Positions 51,536-62,450 of a stretch of DNA of 64,000 nucleotides are shown piece by piece (position 1 is the first letter of the stretch; each line of letters begins with the position of its first letter). The translations under genes and the position numbers were made by a program. The stretch is from Gorsachius magnificus (lineage: Eukaryota > Chordata > Aves > Pelecaniformes > Ardeidae), in contig CM067082.1 of NCBI GenBank assembly GCA_034008185.1, positions 102,171,311 to 102,235,310 of the forward strand, read 5' to 3'. Below the pieces are notes generated by a model. The model saw nothing but the letters and a program-made list of their open reading frames with translations, searched no databases and was not told where the DNA came from.

Positions 51536-51641
51536 GGCCTGTGAGGTACTGGACTGTGACAGACTCCTTTTTTTTCAGTACAATTCTTCCACTCATGTTA
51601 AATCTTGCTTCAAAGAGAACTGAAATGTTACAGTCTTAGCG

Positions 51642-51662
51642 TTCTTTCTTTCTTTCTTTCTC
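51642..51662. repeat. (TTTC)n microsatellite
   Basis: About five TTCT/TTTC units. Confidence 0.85.
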
Positions 51663-51964
51663 TTTTTTAAGCGTACTGGTGAGATTTCTGTGTTGTGAAT
51701 TGGAAGTCCCTAAAGTGAGAGTAGGTATAAACTGGATGAAATGCGAGCAATGAGTATATCTGCAGTGTAGGAGCACAGAGCATCTTCATCATACTCTCAG
51801 ACAATCATTCCCTGACTTAGATTCTCTCCTCCCCCAAGAAGACATCATGTTCTATGCTCTTGGAGTATGCATTGAATTTAGTTCAGACTTTTTTCCCAAA
51901 GGAAGAAAAAACAGAAGTTAAATAATACCTTGTTTCCCTTTTTGTCACCCCTTACTCAACCCAC

Positions 51965-51990
51965 TATATTTATATATGTGTGTGTGTGTA
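51965..51990. repeat. (TA)n(TG)n microsatellite
   Basis: TATTTATATATGTGTGTGTG: a TA stretch passes directly into about six TG units. Confidence 0.85.
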
Positions 51991-54000
51991 TGTTTATATT
52001 TGTTTGCATATTTGTAACAGAAAGCAGACTCTTGAGCTGGTGTCGGCTGTGCTTCTGAGATGCAGGAGACTAACTAGCTGCCCCTTGCATTTTCTCTATT
52101 ATATGATGCTAGAAGAAAAAAAGACATGACCCTAATTCCACCCAAAGGAATGTGCTCAACAGGTGTTTTATCTGTGTGCCTCAGGGTAGGCTGGGCCAAC
52201 GTTTGTGACTGGTGCTATCGATTAATAGAGGAAATGATTTAAAGAAAAATGTTATGCTGTTTGGTTTTTGCTCTTAGGATGCTTTACTTGACTAAGGAAG
52301 GGTTTGGGACCTTTCTTTAGAAAAAGCTTTTCATTGAAGCTGGGCCCTGTGAAGTTGCCGTTAAAGACCAGGCAAGAATATATTGCTTAGTTCCTTCCAG
52401 CACTGAATGTGTAGGTCTGATCCTGCAATAGGTTATGACTGCATTTATAGTTAAGTTTACAGGGTTATTGGAAATTTTCTGGAGACTCCACAGAGGTTAG
52501 ACACAGAGGCAAAACATCTTGAAGCCTGTGAGCCAGGAATACAAAGCTTCTGAAGGAATGAACTGACCTGTCGTCGTCTTGGAAGCATTATTTATGAGGT
52601 GCTGTGACCATTGGTGTTAAGGTTCAGCAGAAAATTAGGGAGTATTTCGCATGAGGGAGAACTTCTAAATATATCAGATTTCAGTGGCTATCTCTTTAAA
52701 GATACACATCTTTCAGTCCAGTATCTCCTGTTGAAATTCAGCGTAGATTTATCATGCTTCTTCCACTGGCCTGTGGAAGAAAAGATTGATAGTCTAGTCC
52801 AGTTTATAGAGGCCACCAACGCAAATAGCCCCATTTAACAACATTGTAGACAGATTTTGTCAGGCGGGGGGCAGGAGCTAAATGACCAGGGGCAATCAGG
52901 TGTTCTCTGCTTCACCCTGAAAGATCACTGTCAGTGTACATCATCAAGACAGTACCAAGAAAGCTCATGTAGCTGCCTCTGTCTTGGTTTTCCATATTTG
53001 TTCCTTGGACATCAGTCTTCCATCCTGACATCTTTTGTGGGAACTGTGATTCTACTTCTGTGATTGAATTGAATTACAAATGTGTAGGTAGCAAAAGTCC
53101 AGGTTGTCCCACTGATGGAGGTGTGTCCCAAGTTGGCCAGTTTGTTTGCTTTCATGGTTTTCATCTGCACACCTAGCTACATATCCTGTTTAGGGAATTA
53201 ATAGCATTTAGATAGTGCATTTACTTCAAAACTGAATTTACTACTTTAAAAATGTGCAGCCAGAGCATTCATTTGCTTTTACACTTACTGCTTGTTTTTC
53301 ACATATTTCCCCCCACAGCCACATTAGAAGTGGTGTTCCCACCCATTTCTGGTTCTTGAGGTTGTTAAAAGTTACGACTTTGCCCTACAAATGCTTTTTT
53401 AACTCCAGTTTTGCACACAAATAGAGCAAGAACAGCAGTGTGAAGTCTTTGTCGCTTGTTTCTCCCGATGGCTGTGGTGTTCCAGCCATTATATATTCAC
53501 CATTTGTGAGAACCGACTTGTAGTGCATATTACGTAGGACTACAATGGCTTTCAGTGCCTGCAGGATCAAATAAAGAAGCTGGCCTGGCTGAGACAATGC
53601 TTCTTAGCCTAACATGAGAACTGAGTGTTTTCCCACTCTGATTTGGTTGTACCCCAGCCAGCCCCCGCAGTGGACCTTCGATACTGGCAGAGAAAATATG
53701 AGAAGTGACTGTTAACAGAGTATCTTCCTTCACCCCCCTCCTAACTTTGGTTTAGCAGCATTCACCTTTGATATAAGTTGTGCTTCATATAGCTGTGGAT
53801 CCTACTGCCCTCATGGATGTTGGTGCTGATCTGTGGCTCGCCTGGTATTTGCAGTGGTGCTTGCAGATGGGAGAAGCTCGGAAGCAGTTGTGTTTCCATA
53901 GTTGTGGGTACACCATGCACAAGTACCATGCACCTGCTACTGTCACTGAGATGCACTCTCAAAATTACTTTTCTTCCCCAAACAACTGTCATGGTTTGTC
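51991..54000. other. Intron 4 block: unique sequence
   Basis: No recognised feature. Frames are at most about 75 codons. Confidence 0.65.
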
Positions 54001-54013
54001 GGGGGGGGGGGGG
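54001..54013. repeat. 13-base G run
   Basis: Uninterrupted G run. Its length is likely to vary between alleles and reads. Confidence 0.85.
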
Positions 54014-54076
54014 CATTTCAGAAAATAATCCATGTATTTTATACAGAATAATCTGTATTTTATATAGAAATGCATA

Positions 54077-54104
54077 ACAGAAATTTCTACATAGAAATTT
54101 CTGT
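54077..54104. repeat. 28-bp near-perfect palindrome
   Basis: ACAGAAATTTCTA and TAGAAATTTCTGT are exact 13-bp inverted arms around CA. Just upstream TGTATTTTATA occurs twice. No terminal repeats of a known element were seen, so a MITE remnant or a simple hairpin are both possible. Confidence 0.85.
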
Positions 54105-56219
54105 ATGTCTGTATAACTTTTTTTATGCTGCAAGTAGTACTGTTAGGTGTGACATTCTCGCTACTCTATTCAGTAACAGTCACTAATCCTTGTGAATATC
54201 AATTTTGGGATGACTGATAATGTTAGTACAGAGATGTGAAGCAAATCCAGCCATACCTCAACTGAAATTATTAATGCTGAACCTTCACATCACCATTTCT
54301 GTCAGGTTTGTTGTCTTTTAAAGTTAAAATTGTAGTCAAATGTTCCCTTCACAACCAAATTTAGGTAGCAAGTGCAATATGAGAAACATTCAGTCACTGA
54401 ATTCGTGTTTTGCTACTGCCAACTTACTTTTGTTTTAAACTGCTAAGATCTTATTTTAGCAGACAAAAGAGAATTGAATATAATAGAATGGAATCATAGA
54501 ATTGAAGGAAAGCTTTCTTTTCTTCCCCCAAACCTCAGTTTTGTTATATTGTGGACGTGACTTACAGGAGGCACTGGAAATGAAAACCGAGGGGTTTGTT
54601 CTGCTTTGGTTTTGAATTTTGAAAAAGAATGTTTCTTGGCATCGCAGACCAGGCATTGAAGAGAGTTTTCATTTGAGGTAACGTGAGAGGATCTCTGGGT
54701 GCTTTGCCAAGAGAAGGAATGCCTGCCTTACCAGGAGGAAGGAGTTAAGGGAAGAAGAGGAGCTGAAATTTGCTGAAACAATAGTGAGCATGGCATTCTC
54801 CAGTGTGAGGTAGGGGGGCTTAGAAAAATCATGAGTGAATGAATGAAATGAGGAGAGGGGTACTTCAATACTAAAAGCGCTAGAAACTTCATTCTCTAAA
54901 AATTTAAAAACATTAAATCATCAGAGTAAAAACCCATTAGTTGAAAATACTGGTTTTTGAGAGAACAGAATATTTGTGATATTGATGTATTGGTTGATTT
55001 CAAAGTTTGATTTTACTGTCACAGGTCATACCCATCCCAAGAAAAACTTATTGTGAATACAACATGAGTTTTGTTGAGATTTAGGACCAGCCTCAAGCTC
55101 TTCTTTCTGGTCAGGTAATCCCCCTGGTGGATGCAGTAATCTGGGCCTCACGCTGCGGGAGCGGATCCCAATTAGCAAGGCTGTTTTTCCACCGAGAGTA
55201 TTGCTGCAGGTAGGCAGGAGCGCTCTTTGCATGCAGGCTGCATCCTCTTCTGATCTGTGATAGAGAGACACATCAGAAGTAATTGTCGAACCCATTTCAA
55301 CTCTCCTCTTAGCTTTGTGCTATTTGGGTATTTTTCTTCTTCTCCCAGTCATGTATACACGTATGTATGTGCGCTTTCTCTGTTATGCATAATGACTTCA
55401 AGGTTATTTTTTAAAGACCTTCAGGCATTTTCTGAGTGTTTTTGAACCAGTTCACCATTCACCGGTGTATTGCTTGTATAGAGGTCGTCTTTGATGAGGT
55501 TTTTGTCATATGCACCCACTGAAGTTTCAGTGTACTCAAGCGTTAGAAAAGCCACTATTTGAGTGTCTTTGTTTTCTTTGTTGAACTGTTTATTTTGCTT
55601 TCTTCCCACACAGTTCCCTGGCCTCGCTCTGACAACTGCTTTTCTGCATGAATTACATTCCTCGGGGCCGCAAGTCTCCTAATTCTTCCAGTCGATTTGA
55701 TTCCTGCCTGTGTGATTAGTCCTCTGCTCCAACACACAGTTGGTCTTTGCCAAGCAAACTGCTTGCTAAGTGCCTTTAACATGAAGACCTAACTACGTTT
55801 TTTAACCTCATTAGTGTGTAGGGCACTGCTTCATTCCAGCTTAATAACATGGCCACTATTGAATCATCACTTGCTCTAAAACAGGTTACAAAAAGGTTAC
55901 CTAAGTTGTCTGGTTTTCTTTTTGTATGACTGTGCTTTTCCTGGATAAGTTTCTTCCAGCACATGTCCAGTTTTAGCATGTAAGTTGCTTTTTGAAATGA
56001 AATCCATCGATTCTGCTCAGATAGATTTGTGATGCTGAGATGTTAAAAAAGAAACTCAGCACCTGTTTGGAAACAGCAAATCTAAGTAGTAAAATGGGTA
56101 AGAAAATGTGGCTTTGGGAAAAAAGAGGAAGAGGAGTTGGGGGAGCTGACAAAATTTTCCTACTTGTTACAGCTTTAGAATTACCAAGATCTCATCTTCA
56201 CCAGTTTAAATACAGAATA
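54105..56219. other. Intron 4 block: unique sequence
   Basis: AATGGAATCATAGAATTG at 54489 is weakly reminiscent of a CR1 end but lacks its continuation. Otherwise nothing assignable. Confidence 0.6.
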
Positions 56220-56400
56220 TACTGAATATACAGCAACACGGCCGCAGTCTGCGCCGGTTCACTTTGTCTCATGGGATCAATTTTTAGCTGAACGTGCCGT
56301 CACTGAAATTTAGATTTCAGTTGCAATTGTGCGTAAACTCGAATGGAAAAGATATTACAGGACTTCCAAATGTTGTAAAGGCAGTAAAAAAAAATAAAAG
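56220..56400. promoter_or_regulatory. Short candidate element with hairpin
   Basis: CACGGCCGCAGTCTGCGCCGG, then AACGTGCCGTCACTGAAATT and GCAATTGTGCGTAAACTCG. An inverted repeat CTGAAAT/ATTTCAG (56303-56309 and 56314-56320) sits in it. Local CpG retention is high. Weak support. Confidence 0.22.
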
Positions 56401-56425
56401 TTTCCTAAGGTGTCACCGGGGAGCC

Positions 56426-56447
56426 GGGGGGGGGGGGTGGGGTGGGG
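56426..56447 (+). repeat. G-run tract (G12-T-G4-T-G4)
   Basis: Several G runs in 22 bases on the transcribed-sense strand. Potential G-quadruplex in DNA or pre-mRNA. Confidence 0.8.
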
Positions 56448-56808
56448 AAGAAAGGAGGCACTGGGTCACATGCCACTTGTGATGGTGCATTTGTGCAGTT
56501 GCATAGCACAGCCACTCAGAGGGTGAGACTTCATGATTAATGGTGTTTATTCTTGACAGAAGCCTCCTTTATTTATCTGCAATACAGTTTAGTGATTTTA
56601 TCAGTCACCTGAATGAAAAATATTCAGTCATACCAATATTGCAGTGTAAATTGAGTAGAGTCACTTTTTATTATATCTTTCAGCCTTATCATCTGCACAG
56701 TAATTTTCTAGCAGGGGTTTGATACAGAAAGGCTGGATTTAGCTGTACTTGACACAAAGCCTCTTCAATTTCCCCTAAAAGTTCAGGCTACTCTTAGAAA
56801 TGTGTATA

Positions 56809-56822
56809 AATATATATATATA
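56809..56822. repeat. (AT)n microsatellite
   Basis: About seven AT units. Confidence 0.85.
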
Positions 56823-56989
56823 AAACCCTCTTATCCAAGCAATTTCAGGATTTGAAAGAATGAAGATAAAATGTGCAAACCTGGATGTGAGAAATGTTGT
56901 TCATATGAAAACATCTAATAGCTCTGAAGCCACCGGTGAAATGTTCTTTAGTGTTTAAGCTTGTGGCTTAGTGCAGTCCTTTTTGCATG

Positions 56990-57290
56990 GCTACGTAGTC
57001 TGACTTTCTTCTAATCAATCATCATCCAACTCCAATCAGCATACAGGCAGAGCCTATCGTTCATCCTGGGTGTAATTTCAGAGTTGAAGACTATAATGGC
57101 CACATACAGCACATTAGTCACTGCGATAACAGCTAGTGGCACTCCTGAGGAAGGGGGAGGACGGGGGGAGAAGGGGAATAAAATTCTTCTCGTCCTCACA
57201 GTGCATTAGTGAAATAGGAGCAAATGCTAAAAAAATGTTTATTCAATTAGCTGACTTAACAGCACTGAGTGTGAGAAAGCTTCTGCCACT
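56990..57290. promoter_or_regulatory. Candidate conserved intronic enhancer
   Basis: CTAATCAATCATCATCC, GCCTATCGTTCATCC, CACATTAGTCACTGCGATAAC, GTGCATTAGTGAAATAGG and TTTATTCAATTAGCTGAC, interrupted by a purine-rich GGAAGGGGGAGGACGG stretch. PBX/HOX-like and homeodomain words dominate. Inference only. Confidence 0.35.
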
Positions 57291-58899
57291 CCTTTGACCC
57301 TCTTTTTTGCGGGAGGAGAGGAAGGGGAAAAGGAAGGAAGAAAGGGGTTCATGAATGCTGTCAGGACTTATATGTGCCCACATATTCATATGATGGTGCC
57401 GCTGTGGTTAAACACTTCAAGAGATGGCAGGCCTTGCCTGCAACCGAGAGGAGGCTAAAATTTGAATAGCAAATGAGACCACCTCTAGAGCATCAAAAGA
57501 GAATTGCAGAGCAGGGGAGGTTTGCTGTAGGAATGCAGTGGGTAATTTCACTGTCCAGTCTGTTATTAGTAACAACAGATAATGAATATGCTGTAGACCT
57601 TTTAGATTTCCCTGCTGCACTTCGTGCTACCACATAGTTTGAAGAGGGAATGATATGTGGAGGTCCGTGGCAGTCTCTAATATGTAACAACGCTTTTCCA
57701 AGGCTTGTTTGAGTAACATTTGCTTGTCATGTGCATCTGTTTTATATTTGTGATCATGAGTTCTGAAGCAAATGCAGCATTAATACATTATCCTTGGTAT
57801 ATTAATGGCCACGAGTCAGTAGACCTGGAACCAGTTGAAGACACGGGAGGAAGAATTCACCAGCACTGAGACTGGGGGGTGCTATACAGATATTGGGTCT
57901 TACCCTACTTACGGTTCATAGAAGTTGGTGTGAACTGAGCAAGTAAGGCAGTGCCTTCGTAAGGCCCTACCAGAAGCAAGCGATGGAGATCACAGCGTAT
58001 CTTGTTAGCATGACTTTTATTTACTGTCTACATTGCTGCAACATCCAGCAGCTCCCTGCAGGATCAGAGTTCTGCTGAGTGTTGTGCAAATACAAGGAGC
58101 TCTGCCAGGAAGAGCTCGCGGTCGGACTGCTTTGGCAAACGATCTCTGGTGAGTCGGCTCTGATGGCCTCAGGGGTTACCAGCCCCAGCTGTTTTCCTCG
58201 CCCTGAAGATTATCCCTTGTCCCTCAGCAGGGTCAGACAGTGTGCTTTTGCCCCATTTACAGTCTGGCAACTTTGCTCTGTCTCGCTGAAACCGGGCACG
58301 GAAGTGGTTAGAGGCAGAGATGTGCTGCCTGTGCTGGGGGGCGGGGGGGGCACCAGCTGGGTACTTGAAGGCACTAAAAGCTTACACAGCTGCCACAAAA
58401 TTTGCAAGAGAACGTCTGCTAGAAGCCTAAAAGGCAAGCAACGTTTGGATGGAGTAGTTACAGTCAGTCACGTTTTTGTATGTTTGCACCCATTATTTGT
58501 ACAAGCAAAGAATTTGCCAAGCAAATCCATATAATCCTTCCCCTAGTCACCAATTCCTTTGCAGCAGTCCTGAGAAAGATGTAGAGGAAGGAGAGGCAAG
58601 ATAGGATGCTCTGTGTGCAAAGGCCGAGCGAACAGTGTTTCGGAGGAGCACCAGGAGGCAGCGGTTGGTGGGAGAACGGAAGGCCAGGAAAAGGAGAGGC
58701 AGGTTGTTGTGGGGAGATTGCCATTATGTGAGGAGGAGAACAAGCAGCCCGGGCTTGACTTGGAGAAATGCTGGGAGACAGTGCACGGTTCTATTTGGAT
58801 TTTGCAAAAAGAGAAGGAAAAAAAAACCCATCAGTCAAAACTGTGTCATCATGCACGTTTAAGGAGTGCATGTCAAGACTCCAAATCAAGACTCGTGTA
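57291..58899. other. Intron 4 block: unique sequence with the window's longest chance frame
   Basis: The 151-codon + frame 58079-58534 has no recognisable domain and runs through a G-run simple repeat. It has no splice or promoter support and I do not call it a gene. Confidence 0.6.
58336..58350 (+). repeat. G-run tract (G6-C-G8)
   Basis: Two G runs split by one C. It lies inside the longest frame of the window (58079-58534) and encodes only a run of Gly there, which speaks against that frame being real. Confidence 0.8.
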
Positions 58900-59360
58900 A
58901 TGAAATGAATGTACCTTGACTCAGCGGCGTCTGAAGCAGCGGTTGCTTACCGTAGTCAGTGCGGGTGTTACTGTGGGCTGACGGTCGCTCAGCGGTGTTA
59001 CAGCTGGCTTGATGTAAACAAAATGTTAAACAATGGAGTGAATGTTTATTGCTTTTTACAGTGTAAACCCTTCTTTAGGGAATCCACAAGCTGATGGTTG
59101 GGTTATTTATGAAGTATTGCAAGTAGCAGAGGGTGTATGTAAAAAAGCTGGATCTGCGTTCAGGCAGTCCATCAGCTGAAAAATAGGAATACAGTCACTG
59201 ACTAAGGATTTAGTGCCTTGATTAATGTAGCCAATTTTTAACTGTAACTACGTAATGTTAACACATCCCAAAGAAGGAAAAGGGAACCAAAGTAATATTC
59301 TTTTGCTGTGGGTCAGCGGCTAATTGTCGTGCGTGATTTCCAGCACAATGAACACCTCTT
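58900..59360. promoter_or_regulatory. Candidate conserved intronic enhancer with CpG-rich edge
   Basis: A CpG-rich start (CAGCGGCGTCTGAAGC, GCTTACCGTAGTC, GACGGTCGCTCAGCGG) passes into GATGTAAACAAAATG (FOX), AAACAATGGAG (SOX), AATGTTTATTGC, TTGATTAATGTAGCC, AACTACGTAATGTTAAC and CGGCTAATTGTCGTGCG. The mix of a short CpG patch and factor words suggests regulatory DNA. Not verified. Confidence 0.38.
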
Positions 59361-59564
59361 CTGCAGCCATTTCTGTCTTTTTTTTCTGCAACGATACCTT
59401 TTAACTTTGTGAGGGAGAAACATTTTGTTCTAACCCAAAATGAGGTTATTTGTATATTTTAGGAATTTACATTCTAGCACTGCACATGTTTTGTAATGCA
59501 TTGTCCTTGCCTCAGTGAGAAAATATTAATAACACCGTATCTCTTGGTCTCACCTTCCTGCTGT

Positions 59565-59720
59565 AGATACCAAGCACTTTCTGAGTGCTTTACCACAGCT
59601 TTACAGATGGGAAAACAGGGGGTGAGGAAGGCAACAAACTTGTCCAAGGTGGCACAGCAGATAAGTGATGGAAACCAAACCAGAGCCTGTGTACCTTAAA
59701 CCCTGATCTAGCTCCTCTTA
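59565..59720 (-). mobile_element. MIR / core-SINE type remnant, minus strand
   Basis: CCAAGCACTTTCTGAGTGC, TTTACAGATGGGAAAACAGG, CTTGTCCAAGGTGGCACAGC and AGATAAGTGATGGAAACC match in order the reverse complement of MIR ('acagatggggaaactgagg', 'cttgcccaaggtcacacagc', 'tagtaagtggcagagcc'). This is the best-preserved core-SINE in the window. Confidence 0.75.
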
Positions 59721-60319
59721 TGCATAAACTACACAGGCACTGACCCATTCATGATTTATTCGTACATATATCTGCTGAATAGAAGGTTGCTACCAAATAC
59801 GTTTCTGTGACTTATTTCTTCATACTGACTACAGTTCCAGTGTGAGTTTTGGAGGAAAAGTGAGCAAAATGATTGACTAGGTGTTGGAACATGGAAAGGA
59901 GTATAGGAAATCAGGTTCTTTCTCACATTAGGACTTAACCATGTACTCATTTTCCCGCTTCATCATTTGTACCACAAAGAAAATAGAGTTAACAGTGCTT
60001 ACCTTTTTGTAGCACTTGAGCTCTTTTACATGAAGTGTGCTCTGACGTTTCCGTGTATCCAATTAACTCTATTTCTTTAAATGTTCAAAATCATTTGCTT
60101 AGATTTCCTAGGTCCAAGAATGCAGTACAGCAGCTTTTAGGCAGTGAGAGATTTTAGGGGAATGGACTGCCTATTTTTAAGACACAATTTCTGAAAAAAA
60201 AATGAAGTATGAAAAGATGATATTATTGATTTCCCATCCTATGTTTATGGGTTTGATTGTTTACATTTAGAAGTGCAGAGAGAAAAGGGACAGTGAAACT
60301 GCATTTTAAAAATACTCAG

Positions 60320-60660
60320 TACTGGCTTCACTCTCCTTGCATTGAAGTCAGTGGAAGCTGTACTGCTGGCTCTCGGGGAGGCCTGAATTGGGTCAGCACT
60401 TTGTGCTTATGAAGATCATGTCCATGATCACTTAAGGATTTTATCAATAAGTCAGTGGACAGTTTCCAGTCAATTGCAGTTTGTATAGGGTTGAATCCTA
60501 CAATAGCAACTGAAGATTTTGAGAAGCAGGATGATGACTTGAATTTTTCCATATCATTTAGGCGCCTAGTTAGCTGCCTGACCCTGATCTATTAAGCACT
60601 TACAGCCGCTTACGTGCTTGTAACAGTGAGGAGTAACCTGATCATTTGGGCTAATCACAA
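60320..60660. repeat. Old sauropsid interspersed repeat, two segments
   Basis: Left segment has CTTGCATTGAAGTCAGTGGA and GGCCTGAATTGGGTCAGCAC. Right segment (60580-60640) has GATCTATTAAGCACTTACAG, GCTTACGTGCTTGTAACAG and GAGGAGTAACCTGATCATTT. This parallels the old reptile/bird repeat built from 'attgaagtcaatggga' and 'ttaagcacatgctta' words. The segment between is unclear and may be unique sequence. Confidence 0.45.
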
Positions 60661-60879
60661 CTATTAGAATTGTTGTCACTTGTATTTTCAGGATCAAGCC
60701 GTACTTTCTTAAAGCTCAACTTTCTTACTATAAAAACCTTTTATTAGTCAGTTGTTTACTGCTGGTGCCGAAGGGTCAGTCTGTACAAGTAACTATATCA
60801 TTAAACGAACTCATTTGAACATGGGAGATATTACCAAAGGAATTGAGCCATGTGATTTAAAAGAGAAGTCACTACAGAA

Positions 60880-61400
60880 TAAGAAAGTCCTTATTGTTTG
60901 TTCATCTTCCAGGATTGACTAGAAATAAAAGTGTTTATGTTTTGGGGGCAGCCATCAGAAGATTATTGCAGGAAAAAAGAAAAAGATCATAGGCAGTTTA
61001 ATGAGTTTAACATTTTTCAATTCTCCAGGCAGGGCTGAATTGAACAGGTATCAGAGAAACAGTGTGGATATCATTGGTATGAGAGTTATGCCATCAATGC
61101 TCGCTCCAGCATTGAATAACGTACTGTTAAATGATTAAATATCGAGGTTTGAACTTTGACACTTTCATAATATAACAAGATGGATGAAAAGGCAATAATA
61201 AATTAGGTTATGTTACAATATTTCATCCCACTTCGTTGACAAGCTTTGTTCTGTGAGATAGATTATTGTTCCATCTGTAACCTCAGCTCAGTGTCATATT
61301 TACAATGTTATAGTTAAGGATCACTTGCTGTTTTCAATATAAATGTATTTTTCAACAGATTCATAAAAGAGCCATTTAAAAATTTATCAGGACAAAACTT
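60880..61400. promoter_or_regulatory. Candidate conserved intronic enhancer
   Basis: Repeat-free AT-rich block with AGTTTAATGAGTTTAAC, TGAATTGAACAGG, GAATAACGTACTG, AAATGATTAAATATCGAGG, CATAATATAACAAGATGG, CAATAATAAATTAGG and GAGATAGATTATTGTTCC. No recent repeats inside. Comparable in texture to the 46.3-46.8 kb block. Confidence 0.42.
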
Positions 61401-61689
61401 GGCACTAAAATTTCCAGTCCTGGAGTTATAGTTTCCTTTAAAACTAGGAAATGCTTAAATCGCCATGAATTTTTTTTTTTTTTTTTAGGTTGTGTGTAGA
61501 AGAGGTTTTTGCCCAAGCACAGCTTAAAGCTATTTGGAAACCATTTATGACAGATCATTTCTCTAACACCAAACCAACCTCAAAATTTTCATCCAGATTT
61601 CCCTGTGACGCAGACCTTTGTGGCTGTCTTGAGTGGCTTTACATCTGCTTCCAGAAAACCTTGCTATTGAAGAGCGCTCTCTGACAAGC

Positions 61690-62450
61690 ATGGGGGTCAT
61701 AGAACAACCCAGGCCCCCCTGTACTTTTCACTGCCGCAAGAGATGCAAGAACAGGGGCAATGTGTGCTGTATGGATATTCTGGCATGTCTTAGAGCAGTT
61801 CAAGGACTCCAAAACACAGAAACCCAATGTGAGGGGCCTGAGGCCACTAATAGGCCATAATTGCCTCAAACAGCCTCAGCTGGGACCTCCACCCACACCC
61901 CATGCAGCCAGGAGCCCCTTTTAAGCTCATCCTGGGGCCTTTACTCCCTGCCTGAGCTATGTTCTGGGTAGCGCCTGCCTCTGGTCCTGTTCCTGGCTGA
62001 GCTTGGAACCTGCACTGTAGGTAGCTGTTCTCCTGGATGGACCCCTCAGATCTATGGCGTAGCTTGTCTCCTGTCCTTTCTTTGGCCCTGTCTCCTCCTG
62101 CACTTGACTGGTCCCCCCAGACCTGGTTTGTCACTTTGCCTTGTCTCAGATTGCTGATGGACCCTGTTATCAGCACCTGGCTCTGGCCACTCAGCTCAGA
62201 TCTGGTGGCATGGAGTGCGTTGCCTGTGCTAGGGCTAACCTTGGCTTCTGGCTTGCCTTTCCACAGACAGCAGCTGGCCTTTGCTCCTCCTCGGCACTCT
62301 GAACTGGGGCTCTGTTCTTCCCATCCCCTCCCTTCTTTCAGTTCCTGGGCTAACCACCCTTACTCAGTTACAAGCGTAAATCCACATAAGATGGTTTCAT
62401 GGTACTTTGGGCTGGTCCCCTGCCTGGCTCTTCACTAGGTCTACAAGAAT
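61690..62450. repeat. GC-rich unclassified insert, possibly an old LTR or other interspersed repeat
   Basis: Within AT-rich intron the base composition switches abruptly to C- and T-rich + strand sequence full of CCTG/CTCC words (for example AGCTGGGACCTCCACCCACA, TGCAGCCAGGAGCCCCTTTT, TCTCCTGTCCTTTCTTTGGC), then switches back near 62450. It reads more like a repeat consensus than unique intron. I could not find paired ends, target duplications or a retroviral coding remnant. Open frames across it (about 110-133 codons) look incidental. Confidence 0.4.

Noticed and set aside
53990..54013. CTGTCATGGTTTGTC next to the G run, considered as the edge of an avian retroviral LTR
   Set aside because: Only about 12 bases resemble an LTR start and nothing after the G run continues the match.
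54489..54506. AATGGAATCATAGAATTG as a fifth CR1 3' end
   Set aside because: The diagnostic continuation (gttggaa...acct...atc) is missing, so the match is too short.
58079..58534. Longest open frame in the window (151 codons, +)
   Set aside because: Runs through a G-run simple repeat as poly-Gly, has no recognisable domain, and a frame of this length is expected by chance in 64 kb on six frames.
61847..62438. Open frames over the GC-rich insert as retroviral or host coding remnants
   Set aside because: Composition is Pro/Ser/Leu-rich on either strand with no conserved motif; more likely low stop density in C/T-rich DNA.
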